64,000 nt of DNA from Paramacrobiotus metropolitanus. Taxonomy: Eukaryota > Tardigrada > Eutardigrada > Parachela > Macrobiotidae. The DNA is taken from positions 1 to 64,000 of the forward strand of contig NW_026570402.1 in the NCBI RefSeq assembly GCF_019649055.1, in the 5' to 3' direction. A model generated the notes under the pieces. That model was given only the letters and a program-made list of their open reading frames with translations, searched no databases and was not told where the DNA came from. Shown piece after piece: positions 21,525-34,485 of this stretch. Both the position numbers and the translations under genes were made by a program. Position 1 is the first letter of the stretch. Each line of letters starts with the position of its first letter.

Positions 21525-22645
21525 CCGAGACGACTTTGCATGTCGGATAGACAGACCAAGGTGTACTCTTGCGCCATGTTTGGCCGCGGCGGAGAAAGTA
21601 CGCTTTCGTCGAGGAAAAGGGGGAAATATCGGCTCTACTCATTTGGTAGACCAGACGCTCGGGACTTTTGAGCTCATAAAAACTCCCTAACCGGATGTGG
21701 CGCGCATAAACGGCTTTTATGCCAGTGGTTATACATCATCTGGCTACAGAACATCATAAAACAACGAAACGATATTTGGGAGTGCGCGAAACGAAAATTC
21801 GTGTGCATATAGCGCATATAAACGCGTTTTGTTCCTTGTATCCGGTCACTTCCCTTAACGGGATCGGAAAAATAATTGGAATGTATTTTTTGCTTCATGA
21901 CCCGTTACGGGAACGATGCCTGCGAAGCGGAACCTGTCGGGATCTCGAGGGACGGTAAAACTTGCGTTACCGTTTCCCTTAAATAAGAATGCACACTTTT
22001 AGTTTCGTAACTGTCTTTTGGTGTTCGGTCTTCATACGTATATTTGGACCTGTATTCCGTCCATTATTTGAACAACTATTATCCCCGTTCAACAAACTTA
22101 AAACAATTCTATCATTCTATGCAAACCGAATGAATTACTGTAGGGTCTGCTGGCAATATGTATTTCGAAAATTGTTCCTTGCCTTTACCAGTTCAGGACA
22201 TGCCAAGTTTAAACCATTCCACTACACCCAGAATTTATTAGCCCGTAGACATACGGTAGCATGATTGTCAACCTAACTGTACATTTTTTGAACTTATGTA
22301 CACATCGTTTTGCATTCTGACTTATACCAAAAAATTTCTCACACTGGTAACAAAAAGTGTAGCGAATCTCGCCAGGTTAAAACTTTAACAACAGTACTGT
22401 ACAAAAACCTATACGGTCAACTATGAAGTACAAGATAATATGCACCAGCTGCGCTAAGTCACCAGTAAAGAGACCTTTTCTTGTGGATACCCGTACTCTT
22501 CCCATTCGCTCCCTCGTCAGTATCCTTTCTGAGGCTTTCTCCACGCATCCACTCGAGAATCGAAGAACCATTACAGTATCTCGCGAAACAACGACAGCAC
22601 GTTCTAATAACGCTCGGTACTTACAACAGAGCCACAGTCAACAGT
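21525..22645. other. Intergenic stretch between G3 and G2, no gene seen
   Basis: A 91-codon open frame on the plus strand (21989-22264) is hydrophobic and unrecognised. No BTB exon, repeat or transposon end was found. Confidence 0.4.
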
Positions 22646-25362
22646 TCACATCAGTCCAGCGACGTCCAATGAACGTTTCCTCGTACTACCGTTGCCACTC
22701 TTTTCCTTGCCTTTCCTCCACGCTTCCACTCGGGAATGTGGAATAAAAATCTGACTGAACTTGACTTTTTGCTCCCTGCCGTTGCGGAATTTAGTGATAT
22801 GATAGCCCCCTTCCAACCTCACATACTTGCAATCCTTGTAGAGGTCCACAAAGCCAGGATCGGGATGAAGAACCAGCAGATTGGCTGTAAGGATATCCGC
22901 CGCGCAAACGATATTCTCCGGGACGACCTTCTGGATGCTTTCATTACACATTAGGACGACCGCCGATCCACGTGTTCCGATCACCACAGCAGGATGCCAT
23001 TTGTCATCTCGTTTCACGAAGACTTCTTCATTATGACGGAATTCTACATCACCGACACGGATGACCGGGGCGCGCCGGGGCTGCTGTTTGGGAAAGCGAT
23101 TTTTCTGCATCTCCTTCGTTGCTGCTGCCTCCAACCATCGGAACTATAAACGTGCATTGATGAACCAATTATTGCAACGTTACACAATCAAAATTTTGGT
23201 AATTAAACGGGGATCAAAACAAACCTGTAAAAGCTACATGCTATACTTATTTCGCGCAGCGTTCGGCCATCCAAGTAATCAAACAGATACCTTTGTGGTT
23301 ACACCATGTGAAGTTGAAATTAAGTACGTACACTAACTGGAATACAATTGCTATCTTTCAAATCAAACTTCAACAGACGACCACCCGAAATCTTCAATTC
23401 CAGAAACCGGTTTTCTTTCGATCCATTTCTTAACCCGATTAAATATGATACACCTTTCAGAGTACGTAAAGTTTAAAAAGATCTTGAACCGTCTCCTAGC
23501 AACTGCCTCGCAAAGAAATCATTGACGAGAGCGCTTTAGCCACTGCACTACACCGAAAAAGATGAAGCACGGGATGGGTACAGTAATTACCGCCTACCTC
23601 CGCAGGCAAGTCAGCAATTTCTTGGTTCGTCATCACTGGGAATCGTATCAGATACAACAGTTTTCCCAGGACCTGGAGACGGTTAGCAGACGAAGGTTCC
23701 ATCTTTCTCCGCGCACAAACAGCCACCGCCCACCTACAAACATAATCACGTCGGCAACTGCCAGTGTAGACCTTCTCCGACACATGTTGATGAGCTACCC
23801 TCTAGTGTGGCAAGTAGCATTATTTACTAAACCGTATCATGGTTAACTGTAAAATTTAGAGCGTTTTAACCAGACAGTCTAACAGAAGACTTTCACTTTT
23901 AAGTGCTGGTAACGAGAGATTCTGTATGCTGTATCCTTTATTATTTTGGATTTGGACCTTATTCATTTCTTGTCAGGTTCTTCTTATTGAGCACTTCTAT
24001 CTGTACTATTTCTGCAGCAAACAGGAAAATCTACCGGAATATTGTGCGTACGGACCGATTGACAGCCGCGCAAATGAGCGTCTCGTCCATAAACAAAGTG
24101 TCACGCTTCAAAATCAGGGTCAGCGGACCGTATTCCAATTTAGCGAAGTGTTCCGACTGGAGGAGGTCCTTACAGCGTATATCCACGAAGTGCAGACAAT
24201 TCTCCACGATATTTTCATGCTTAACGCCATACGATACCGCCTACAGGAGTGGTGTAAACGTAAACAGCAGCAAATGCTCCGTAGCAGTGCAATTACTTAA
24301 TTCTATCATCACGTACGTCTTCTATATATCGGAAACAGTTGTCGGGGCCGCGGTGGAGATCCGTGAGGATAAAGTCCACGCAGTGGTCGGCCAGCTGCTG
24401 CACTTGGTACTGGTCGGCGCACTTCAGCGTCGGAAACACATTTTCCACAGTGAGACGCTTCTCGTTGGTGTACAGGTATCTGTCGTGATTTGTAATGTTT
24501 GAAAATCAGAGCTCAAGCCGAAAAACCGTATACCTGGTGAATTTTCCAAGTTAAAACGGCTATTAAACTATCAGATGGCGCTGACTAGGCGCGCATCGAC
24601 CATCGACGGCGAAACAAAAGCAAACCCGGATGAAGGCTTTAATGCCGAAATCTGACACACACCGCGCTTTGCGCGCAAGCCAAGAACCAACTGGTCTCTG
24701 TAGGCAGCTGCGCTGCCTTACAGAGCCATCAAAACGCATGAAAGTGCCCAGACAGGAAAAAAACCAAAACCAACCAATGACAGAAGGGCTGAATCATAAG
24801 CCCGCCCTGACAAAACTGATTTTTTTTTTCATAACAAAATTAAAACTCCCTTCATGCAAAACCGATCAAACTGCATAGTTTAATCATTCTAATTAGTGTA
24901 AATCTGCGCAGGCTTATTGTCATTGCGTACTGGCTGACTAGCCAAATTAAAAAAAAACTCCGTGCTATTTACTCACTGCAGCATATTTTTGAAAGCTAGA
25001 GGAGGAATGTCCGGAACCACAATCGCGTGGCCAGGCAACTCATGCAGTCTGCCGGGCCCATTGAGCATTGCGTGAAACAGATCACTACCGCTGCTCAGCA
25101 CCAACCTGAAGAAATCACGCATCATCTTCCGGTTCACACTAGTCTCACCATCGGCATCCACTAGCAATTCATAAGAGTGGGATCACAATGTCACATCAGC
25201 TTACTTGTGAGCCTTGATAAGCTCATAATTTCGCCCCACTAAAAAGTGCACATCGGACAGGTCTCCGCTCCGCAGCAGCTGGTCCATCCGTTTGTCCACC
25301 CCGTCGATCGTTCCCCGTGGTGGAACACTGGATCTTGTATCCCGCGCAGTAGTCGTCGACAT
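22646..25362 (-). CDS. G3: intact type A BTB-BACK protein, 422 aa
   Basis: Exons 25362-25205, 25105-24977, 24479-24317, 24240-24056, 23733-23598 and 23143-22646, total 423 codons with the stop. BTB carries S-D-V-H-F-L-V-G, S-D-L-F-H-A-M-L and Y-L-Y-T-N-E-K-R. BACK carries I-V-E-N-C-L-H-F-V-D and L-K-R-D-T-L-F. The linker has R-L-Q-V-L-G-K and L-I-R-F-P. The type A domain has V-E-F-R-H-N-E-E-V-F-V, K-W-H-P-A-V-V-I-G, Y-V-R-L-E-G-G-Y-H and a terminal T-R-K-R-S. It is the most divergent intact member in exon 2, with G-R-L-H-E-L-P-G in place of the usual L-P-E-K-C. Exon 4 uses a GTCCGT donor. Confidence 0.88.
24696..24725. other. Small hairpin in intron 2 of G3
   Basis: CTCTGTAGGCAGC pairs with GCTGCC-T-TACAGAG around a TGC loop: 13 bp of stem with one bulged T. 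It may be chance or the core of a small RNA stem. Confidence 0.35.
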
Positions 25363-25694
25363 GTTGTCAGAAACCGTGAGATATGCGCCTGTTCTCCGGA
25401 CTGATGTATACGTAATACGGGGTTGATCACAGAATCGATGCCTTCATGAAGTTTCCAGGAACATTTACCCACACGCAACTCTAAATTCGGCAACAAAAAC
25501 AACTAGCCAAAGGCAGAAAGCGTCAAGACGAAACGAAAAGGTGTGAATATTATTTTTAGAACTGTTGCAGACGTCAAGAGCTGCTTAGCGTCAATAACCC
25601 GCTGCAGAGTGCAGAATAGTGCATACGGAAAACAAAGAACGTGAAACTGAAATCTTTGGTTCTAGCGTCACACCAATACATTCTTCAGCGTACA

Positions 25695-25772
25695 CCGGAA
25701 GCACGTGCCGAAGCAAACTGCCGCCCGCACAAAAACCGCATTCATCAGAACTGCTCAGCTGGGCGACCGCCT
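25695..25772 (+). promoter_or_regulatory. Composite promoter module of G3
   Basis: CCGGAAGC (25695) and GGCGACCGCCT (25762), 67 bp apart, 333 bp before the ATG. The second motif is preceded by CATTCATCAGAACTGC, which also resembles the G8 and G10 copies. Confidence 0.65.
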
Positions 25773-25917
25773 ATGACTTCAGTTCCGGACTGTGGATTAG
25801 AGTCATTACACTGTACACCAACGTCCACTCACTCACTCCCTGCAGGGAGTTGAAGATAGAGTGTGAGGCGCTCGAGTGTGCCTGCAAAACCACGGTACCT
25901 TACCGCTTGCAAGTGGG

Positions 25918-26080
25918 CACCGCGACATTTCGCCAAGGACAACAAGTCGCGGAACTTCTTGTCGCAGACATTTCGCCGCGCAACGCTGGATCGCGGGACA
26001 TTTAGTCGACAGGACATCACGCCGCGAGACATTTTCTTGCAATGTCGTTTCGATGGCGAGACATTTCGCAGAGAGGCTGT
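25918..26080 (+). repeat. Dispersed GACATTTCGC repeats
   Basis: Five copies of a GACATTT(C/A/T)G-type motif, most preceded by GCG/CGCG, occur at about 30-45 bp spacing. Overlapping open frames here are by-products of the repeat. Confidence 0.5.
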
Positions 26081-27070
26081 TACGCCGAAAATAATTTCTT
26101 TAAACAGACTTTAATTTTTTAGGCTCATAATTAAAACAGTCAAGAAACCACAAGAAAATTTTCTTATTGGTATTTCCGCTACCGGTGTACCTCAACCAGG
26201 GAATTCTCACTTGCATTCCGCCATCGAAAGCATGATTTCGTAATTTGGTTCACATTTAAAGGACGCCTCTATCGCAGTGTTTACCGATGATTACTGGTAC
26301 TGTATCACAAAAATGACTAACAATAAATACCTACTTCGCTTGCACCAGAGTGGCAACCAGTATTCGAACCCCTTCTTGAAGAGTTAGGCTTAAACAACTA
26401 AAGCGCAATAAAATAGCTCGTTAACAAACGTTTGCCTGTATTGTACAACATGGAAGAACATGTCTCTGCCAAGAAAGACATCAATGCACGATCTAATACA
26501 GCGTTTAGACACACTAAGACGATCGGATATCGTTACGGGTATTCGCCATCGTACGAAATTGTTTGTTCGCTGAGTACTACGATAACGATAGACGCAAAGT
26601 AAAATTTGTAGTGAGTTATCACCGTTATCGTCACCGTGGAGTGTCTAGTACAAGCTCTACAGACTCTGTAATTTTGCTGAGATCATAAGTTTGCTGCTAC
26701 TGTAGCGGCGGGAGTTGCACCAACACTAACTATCAGCGTAACCAGCAACTTATGAATTCTGCTCTAATTTATTTATCTGCCTTCTTCCTGCTGTAAAAAA
26801 TAGACCGTTCAACATGCGCAGTAGCATATTACAATATTACCAGCTCAACGAAAGGCCACTCAGCTTCCAGCGAACATTTGCGTGTGAAGACGATTTTAAT
26901 AGGTCCATTTTCATTCTTAACATTCATTAGCTTTTCTCCACCTACCGCTTGAGAATGGATGAACCATCATAGATATAGCCAGAAGCTGACCATAGTACCG
27001 CTCCAAGTGAAGACCTCATGCAAGGGCATTCCGAGGAGTTGTAGGACAATACTGTATTACTAAAGGAAAG
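26081..27070. other. Intergenic stretch, no gene seen
   Basis: No exon, repeat boundary or transposon end could be supported here. Confidence 0.4.
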
Positions 27071-27370
27071 TTATTCTTTCTCGCCGGTCACTTTGACGAC
27101 GTTGCCGTCTTCTTCTGGCTTGAGAGAGCTTCCCTCTGCTGCCATATAGATGCTTGGATAATGGTACAATGGAAACAGAGCGTCCTGACCGATAGTCAAG
27201 ATACCCGAAGCACGCAATATTTTCTCCAGTCCGGACCGGCGCAACTGCTAAAGCGGTTTAGCGCGCATAGATAGATATAAGGCCGCCGAGCAACGTGCTC
27301 CGATCACAGCAGCAGAACGCCAGTATTCCTCTCGTTCTACGAATTTTTCCGCCTTGTTCCGGAACACCTC
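27071..27370 (-). pseudogene. G4: remnant of a type A C-terminal exon
   Basis: The minus strand reads K-F-V-E-R-E-E-Y-W, S-A-A-V-I-G-A-R, a stop (TAG), then E-K-I-L-R-A-S-G-I-L, I-Y-M and a TAA at 27071. These line up with the core of the type A domain, best with G5 (E-N-W-C-P-A-V-V-I-G-A-R and E-K-V-L-R-A-S-A-I-L). No BTB, BACK or linker exon was found upstream, so only the last exon survives. Confidence 0.65.
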
Positions 27371-29453
27371 TCGTTATGAGCATCCCCGACGCTGTTGTGT
27401 GCTGAATATTTGTACTTGTGCAGTGCAGCCATGCGGATTTGTACGAGCGCATTCACGATTCCTGTGTTGCTCATAGCGTACAAATTTTCTTCACGCGCAG
27501 AGTAGAGTACAATACGTTTTGGTACCCACCGAAAGCAGATCATGCAATCACGTCGCTGCCCGCCCGAGATTGGCATATATAAAGACAGCACGCCATGGCG
27601 ACCGCTCACAACTATACTTTTATGTTGGATGGATGATGACAGTTAACAGACATAGACAGCCCAATGTCCACCGAGGCGTAAACCGCTCGAGTATGCTGTA
27701 ATGTCCAATTAGCGAAGCCGTATCATTTGCGCGTGGTGGCGCGGTAGATAGGTAAGCGTCGAACATGGTCTACAAGCTACCACCACCGGGCTGATGCATT
27801 TACTTACGTATTTCCGGGGCCTCAGGAACAAGAAACATGCAGTCCAGTAAGTGACAACTTGTTTGAACTATCGTTTATGTACCTAACGAGAAGCGAGTTA
27901 AAAATTCCGGGAAATGAGCTTCGACATTGGTAGTACTGCAGATTCTGTTTCTTCGTGCGTGAAAAAATGTACTGTACAGTGTAACATGACGCAGGCAAAC
28001 GAGAACGATACCGATGGGATGCGGAGTGGAACACACCGGCAACTCAAAGACCCAACGGACGGTAACTGAACTCCGCCACAGAATCCAAGAATGTTCCCTC
28101 AGAAAAAGAATAGTTTTGTCATTGTGATTAAATTACCAAAAGTGCGCACTAGCAGCCGCGGTAACACGCTACGAGGCAGATGACTTAAGCAACAGCGGCA
28201 AGCGAAACATTAGAAAAACCCAAAAGCGGCACCACCGCAACAAGCAGGCCGCCACAATTTCTCAGCATACCCGGAAGTAAACTTTTCCGCCCCATTTCTC
28301 GATATATAAAGGCAAATTAGGAACAATGATTGTTACCATAAGTTTTCATGATCTGCGAGACCACTTGGTATTAATCGGTACTCCTAAATCACATTCCATC
28401 ATGTAAAATTATAATATTACAGTGAATTTAGAATTATGAACTTGAGTCACACTTTCTGAAATCACTCAATAACTTTTACATAATTCCGAAACCAGGCACA
28501 ATTTTCCAAATCTCATGCATCCACATGACTTCAGTAAAATGGCTTTTTACCGCCGATCTCAGAGACCCAGACCAACCACTGCAGCCCCAGTTTCCCGACT
28601 ATCGATGCGAACTTCGCTGGTACACTCAATTCGACATGATTCAGTCCCGGACATTCCTCTTTCCCCTGTGATATGGGTCTGGTGTAGGGCAAACGGTGAA
28701 TTTTTAAGACTGATGGGAAATATTGGTTGCGTCTGATGGTATCACCCAACAGAATCTCTCCAACTTCAGTCAGCATGAACAAAAACAGCAAGAGTATTGT
28801 ATACAGAGTATTGGTGGCAGCAGTAGACATTATGTCGGCCACTGTTTCCTGGATCTCTAGATGAGGATGCTTGTTATCCGTTGTAGCAATGTTTACTAAA
28901 TTTGCGTTCCGGTTTACGTTCATTAAAGTTCGTGTCTATTCAAACCAGATAAAATACTGCAGTTCTGCGACGGCAATTCGACGCAAATCACGTCCCTTTA
29001 GCTTTATTAATTTCAGTACTCTGTACAGCCACTCAGCCAGATTTCACTAACCAACAGACACATTGTGCGGTACGAGTATTCATTGGCAGACACATTGGCA
29101 GTACGAGTATTCATGACAGCCGTACAACTATTTTGGAATATCACTTCTGTCACTTCTTGAACTGATTAGAAAGCAAGTATCATCAGTCTGCCAATTTAAA
29201 ACTACTGTACAACACAATGTACAAACGACTGTCTTTCTAGTACAAAATTAAAGAATGTTCATTATGCACCAGCAGCATTAAATCACCAGTCACCCGCTGT
29301 TGCTTCGTGGCGACAGTCTTCCCATTCCACTTTCATCTGTAGATTTTCTCCTCGCCATCATTTGAGAAACGCAGAACCACCATGTAACGTAACCGAAACC
29401 AAAACAAACAAGTCCCAACACCCGGTATGCCTAATACCGTCAAAGCGAAGCGC
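27371..29453. other. Intergenic stretch; one unrecognised minus-strand frame
   Basis: A 130-codon minus-strand frame (28923-28531) starts with ATG and has one hydrophobic segment (T-I-L-L-L-F-L-F-M-L). I do not recognise it. It could be a small membrane protein or chance. Nothing else was found. Confidence 0.3.
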
Positions 29454-32094
29454 TCACGTCAAGTCAGCATCATCCCGTGCACGCTTTTTCGCGGGGGCCT
29501 TGGAATTCTCCACTTTCGCGCTCTTCTCATTGGCTTTTTTCCATGTCTTCACGCGAAGATGTTGCAGGAAGATCTCACTGAACTGGACGTGTTGTTCTTT
29601 ACGACCCAATTTAATGACGTGGTGATCTCCATCATCCCGCACGTACTTTGCCACTTTATACTGGTCCACAGCACCGGACCCGGAATGGAGAACAAACTGA
29701 TTAAGTGCCAGGATGGCCGATGCGCGAAGCACTTTCTCCGGCTTGATGTGAGCCACCTGGTTGCTGTTGTTACTGCGCATCATACACAGGATCAGGGAGT
29801 CACGTGCTCCAATAACAACCGCTGGACACCAATTCTCCGCCCGCTCGACGAAGACCTCTTCTTTATCCCTGAATTTCATATCCCCGACACGGATAATCGG
29901 AGTCCGGCGGGGCTGGGTGTTAAAACGGTGGGGGTGATGGCGGATCTCCTTTAACGCCTTCAACGAAAATTACCAAATTAAGTGACAAATTAATTCCGCT
30001 AACAGCAAAGCAATCAAAAGGTCACGTCACGACTCACGAGAAACTGAATCCAAAATTATTCCAGTTCGAAAATTAAATAAGACAGAAACCACATGGCTGT
30101 GCCCAAAAAGAGATAAGCCGCGTTTCTTGAACTAATTAATTCTATATAAATTTCCAAACCAACGTCTACTGGATCAAGCTCCTTACGTCTGCCGGGAGAC
30201 CGAAGAGGTCCATGCCCGCCATTACGGGGAATCGGATCAGATAGAAGAGTTCCCCCAGTGCATCGCGCCGGTTAGCAGGGGAAGGCCGCCAGTTTCTACG
30301 CGCGCAAAGAGCCACGGCCCATCTACGAAAAAAAACCATCTCTTAGTCGCCATGGTTGCAGGTGACACGACACATCGGCAAGCTGCCCTGAGTGTGACAA
30401 GTCACAGCTTTCCCACTAGATCCGTGACGTCGCGAATTGTCACAGCTTGTTCTAGATACTTGTTTTACACCCCACACGTTAACGTAAGTCGTAACTGTAT
30501 CACGTTGTTCGAAAGCCCGTGAAATTCTCTACTAACCGATGTGAAGACTGCTTCAGTAGTAACTTGAAAGTCATCTCATAGCGATCCCCTAAAATTAAGG
30601 CATTTATGACGAGCTGCTGTCGGGAGAAACGAAAGTATAAATGCGAGCCGGTGTTCAGCGCAGCCCAATCGTGCAGGGTATGTTATGTTCACCAGCATCC
30701 CTTTGCTTCCATACCGTACTCGAACTGTTGTACCGTTTCAGTACTGTAGCCGCTCGCTTGAGTTATACCACACAGTTGGTGTACGGGAAAAATGCGCACC
30801 AATATACACACGCTGGCCGGGCCAAATGCACGGACCAGCGCGATTGTAAATTCATTGACGTTTATTCTGAGAATATTGTCCATCAGTTTTTAAGGTGATA
30901 ACTTTCTCTTTTCAATTTTAATATTTCTTAGACAAACCGCACTGTATTCCACAGGAACGATCAGTTTTCAGGCACCAGCATACTGTCGCTCAATGTGCCT
31001 CCCCCTTCCAGGGGCACCCCAAAAACCACAACAAATCAGCTGCTAAACTCGTTCATACATCAAAACTCAAAGTTTATGGCCTTATTTTGGTGTCAAATTT
31101 TAGAATGATAAGTTTTTTTAAATTTCAGATAGATCAGATCGAAAAATGTAACAGAAAAAGTTACAGAAGCACGGTAAATAAGAATCGTGCATTTTGCCCG
31201 GCCAGAGTATGTATATTTGATGCGCATTTTTCCCGTACACCAACTGTGTGGTATAACTCAAGCGAGCGGCTACAGTAATACACGCTGATAAGCCTGATAT
31301 CAAACTTCTACTCTGATTTCCTGCAATTCTTTACCAATGTGTTTTAACCTTGATAATATCTTGGCTTATTTTGTTCGTGTAGCTTCGTTATTTCTGAAAA
31401 AAAGTTGTCTTGCTGGCTTTAATACTTACCAGACTTGGCGTTATGGGACCACTGCCCACAATTAGCGCTACGCTTTCCAGGGAGCGTGCGCGTTTCGCTA
31501 CGAGTTACGCAATTTACACAAGTAAACCGAGTTTCGCGTTATTTTGCACGCTATGCTACATTGTGAAATACAGGTACTTCTGTTTTTAGCAGCGTCACGT
31601 TTCAACATTACGTTATAACCCAATACCGCGCGCTACGTTAATTCGTTAAAAATAACTGCCCATGTCTGATACTTACCTATCGACTGCCTTGCAAATGACA
31701 CTGTCTTCAGCCAACAACGTATCACGTTCCAATATCAGCCGCAGTGTGGTGAATTTCAACTGAATAAACCGTTCGGACAGGAAGACGTCCTTGCAGTGAA
31801 CATCGACATAATGGAGAGTGTTCTCCACCAGACTGTTGTCGATGTCAGCACTCCATGTCATCGCCTAAATCCCGCAGAAACCCTGTCAGTACCAACAAGA
31901 CTGTCAGAAGAAACCGACATACACTCTCCAAGTGCTGCAAACAGCGATCAGCACCGACGCTCTCCGCGTTGAGATCCAGCATCACGTAATCGAAACAGAA
32001 ATTGGCTAACGGTTTCAGATCGTATCGGTTGGCGCAGTTCATCGTGGGGAAAACATCCTCTAATGTCACGCGTTTCTGATTTGTATAGATGTAC
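29454..32094 (-). CDS. G5: type A BTB-BACK gene lacking exons 1-2
   Basis: Exons found: 32094-31923 (172 bp), 31864-31677 (188 bp), 30322-30187 (136 bp) and 29957-29454 (504 bp). All are in phase with GT-AG borders and no internal stop. They encode the end of BTB (Y-I-Y-T-N-Q-K-R), BACK (L-V-E-N-T-L-H-Y-V-D, L-E-R-D-T-L-L), the linker (N-R-R-D-A-L-G-E-L-F-Y-L-I-R-F-P) and a complete type A domain (K-E-E-V-F-V, W-C-P-A-V-V-I-G, basic tail). The first exons, expected in the next few hundred bases, are not visible up to 33839. Either they were lost or a large intron hides diverged copies. Intron 4 holds an inverted-repeat insertion. Confidence 0.75.
30742..31277. repeat. Inverted-repeat element in intron 4 of G5
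   Basis: About 90 bp at 30742-30831 recurs in reverse complement at 31186-31277 with few mismatches. Both arms contain GAGTTATACCACACAGTTGG and GTACGGGAAAAATGCGCA. The spacer is about 355 bp. Intron 4 here is about 1.35 kb, against 0.3-0.5 kb in G2 and G3. Confidence 0.8.
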
Positions 32095-33839
32095 CTAAAT
32101 GTGATTTCAAATTCGCAATATGCATCATTAAAGAAGACAGACACGGTTTAAAAGAAACTGTCCATGACAGCCAACCAGTCAAACTCAAAACGTTCACAAA
32201 CGCAAACGCTTTTTCTTCTAAGCGTAAAAGTTTACTGCGCCTTGATCACTGGCGTTTGTTTAAAACCGGAAAACAAAGAAGCGCAGCCCAGCACTTATTC
32301 GCGCTGACTGCCGTTTCAAAGTTGCGTCTTTGCCTGATTCTTCGTAGCGTGCACCTTAATGGTAGACGCACCTTAAAGTCAAGAGCACCAACTGATAGAC
32401 AAGCGCATCACAAAACAGTTTTTCCGTCCGAACCGTGTTGCTCTCCAGTACAACTTTAGCAGATAACTGATAACATGTCATACGAGTATATAATTTATTT
32501 GTGAATTACGTATGATACAGTAAATTAGTAATTGCTGGTTTAACTGAGTACTCGTACAGTAATTAGCTTCCCAGCTGCTTGGTTTGAAGAAGCAAAATTG
32601 ACTGGCATTCAGCGACTGTATCTCCAGAAGGGACAATTTAACGTTTGCGTATTGACGTCATTATCAGCTACGTACGTTACCACGTGTTGCCTTCTGGAAG
32701 TTATGGATAACCTTACTCATTGGGAATACTCATTCAAAGGTACCGGTTCTTATGTATAACAAGAAAACTATAGCAAATGTTCCGATTTAATACTGCAAAA
32801 ACTGAACCAAACAGAATGTCTCGCGCGCGTGCGCAGTTTTAATGTACAGTATCTTTATGTACTAACTGCTTGCTAGCAGTTAGCACCACTGTCTAATTTG
32901 TAATAGACTAATGGGTACTGACTTCCGGTTTTACATTGCATGCTCGTATATTAAACGGTATAAGTGCCTCAGACTGCACCACATGAAGCATTACTTCCGG
33001 TTGCACGTTCCATCCTGGAATTCCGAGTCATGGAAGACTTGCTCTCCCGATCGACTTTTCGATCCGCTTTGTTAGTAGCGCCTTTGATTTGAGAAATAAT
33101 GAACATTGCAATTCGGAAGTAGGTTTTCGAGGCACGAAAAAAAATAGTAGAAGCGGAACTGAACCATGTGATGTATCATGAACTGACGGCAAACGCCCAA
33201 CCGAGTTTCAATGGCACTGCAGCAGTATCTGCACGAGAGCAAGGGTAGCCGCGGCGCGCAAGAGGAGTATTACAGTGAAGAATGATACGACCTTCACCCA
33301 GAAGAGCCAACATTAATACGTGTTCTGTTTGTTAAGAAATCTGGACCATTTCGTCTGACAATGGACAATGGAAAGCAGGTGCGATAGCAAGCAGGCAAGA
33401 TACAGGCAAGATGCAGGCAACAAGCAATTTATGCCGACGGATTCTGGCATTCAAAGTCACTGCGGGAACACGAAGTAATCGTTTGCACTGTCAGCAAGCG
33501 ATATGCAGTAACACCGACGGCTTTTGACTTTCAGACACAATTGTAGACCATGGAAAACATACTCTAGTACATAATAATTATAACTGACAGTGATATAAGT
33601 ACAAACCTGTGTCATTTCAACACGTACGTTTTTTTTCTGTAAGTGCCCAGCTTAAGCACTAGTATTCAGCTTTCACGGCAGCATATACAGCCTACGAGAT
33701 GCGCCGGTTTCTAGCCAGGCGTTCAATATGTGAAGCTCTGCTCAATATTCGCTGATTTTCCTTTAACCGACCGGTCTGCTCTAACTGTCTGGAGTCCCTT
33801 GACAGATCTTGCGTATTTTTACTTAAAATACAGAGTTTC
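32095..33839. other. Intergenic stretch, no gene seen
   Basis: No BTB exon 1 or 2 could be found despite its position upstream of G5. CCGGAAGT-type sites occur near 32930 and 32996. Confidence 0.4.
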
Positions 33840-33869
33840 TTGAATAAAGCTAATTTTTCAACACCAAAA

Positions 33870-34485
33870 TATGAGTTGTATAGACCACTTTTGCATGGAA
33901 GAACCCGTAATCATATACGTGAAAATGTTGCCCTGCTCGGCGACAATAATGTGGGTAAAACTAGTCTGGTGTCGCGGTTAACGCGTAATACTTTCACCGC
34001 CCACCCAATGGTCACCAAAGGAGTGGAGGCGAGCACGCGGATCTTCAATGTTAACGGGAGGATTAACAAGGTGAGTTTTGCGGAACGTGTACCTTCCTGC
34101 CGATGTCCGGCAGGATGGTGGATGCACTTTGTAAATGACCGTAGTGACGAATGGGACACTGGGTTCTAACCATTCACTTGTTTTCATGCTCTGAGTTCCT
34201 GCCGATGCATATAGGTGCGAATTTGGGATACATCGGGACAAGTAACAAATCCAGCCGTTTGTGATGCGTAAGTAGCACTGGTATGCACATTTGTCAGACC
34301 GTTTTTGTTGTCAAAAAAAGTTGAAGCTGTTCTAGAGGCAACCAAAGGAATAATCCTTGTTACTTCACAGTTATTACCGGGATGCAGCTAGTGGAGCATC
34401 TACGACCGTTCTACGACATCACGCAGCCGCAAGCCTTACTAAATATGGAAGGCTGGCTTAAAATGTTTCGGGATCGCGTAGGCTA
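33870..34485 (+). pseudogene. Fragment of a Rab26/37-like small GTPase gene
   Basis: The first exon (ending 34070 at AAG|GTGAGT) has the P-loop G-D-N-N-V-G-K-T-S-L-V and a switch-like T-K-G-V-E-A. A probable mini-exon at 34215-34241 (after ATAG, before GTAACA) reads V-R-I-W-D-T-S-G-Q. The exon after TTCACAG (34370) reads Y-Y-R-D-A and, in another frame, F-Y-D-I-T-Q-P and G-W-L-K-M-F. Y-Y-R-D-A is typical of Rab26/Rab37. The N-K-x-D and S-A-K motifs are missing: homology ends at 34485, exactly where the truncated G6 exon begins. No in-frame Met precedes the P-loop. It is read as a broken partial gene. Confidence 0.65.

Noticed and set aside
25829-26114. Several overlapping 60-85 codon frames on both strands
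   Set aside because: They arise from the GACATTTCGC repeats, which lack stops in several frames.
28151-28164. AGCAGCCGCGGTAA, like the universal small-subunit rRNA 530 loop
   Set aside because: Only about 14 bases match; the flanks do not continue as rRNA, so no rRNA gene or insert is claimed.
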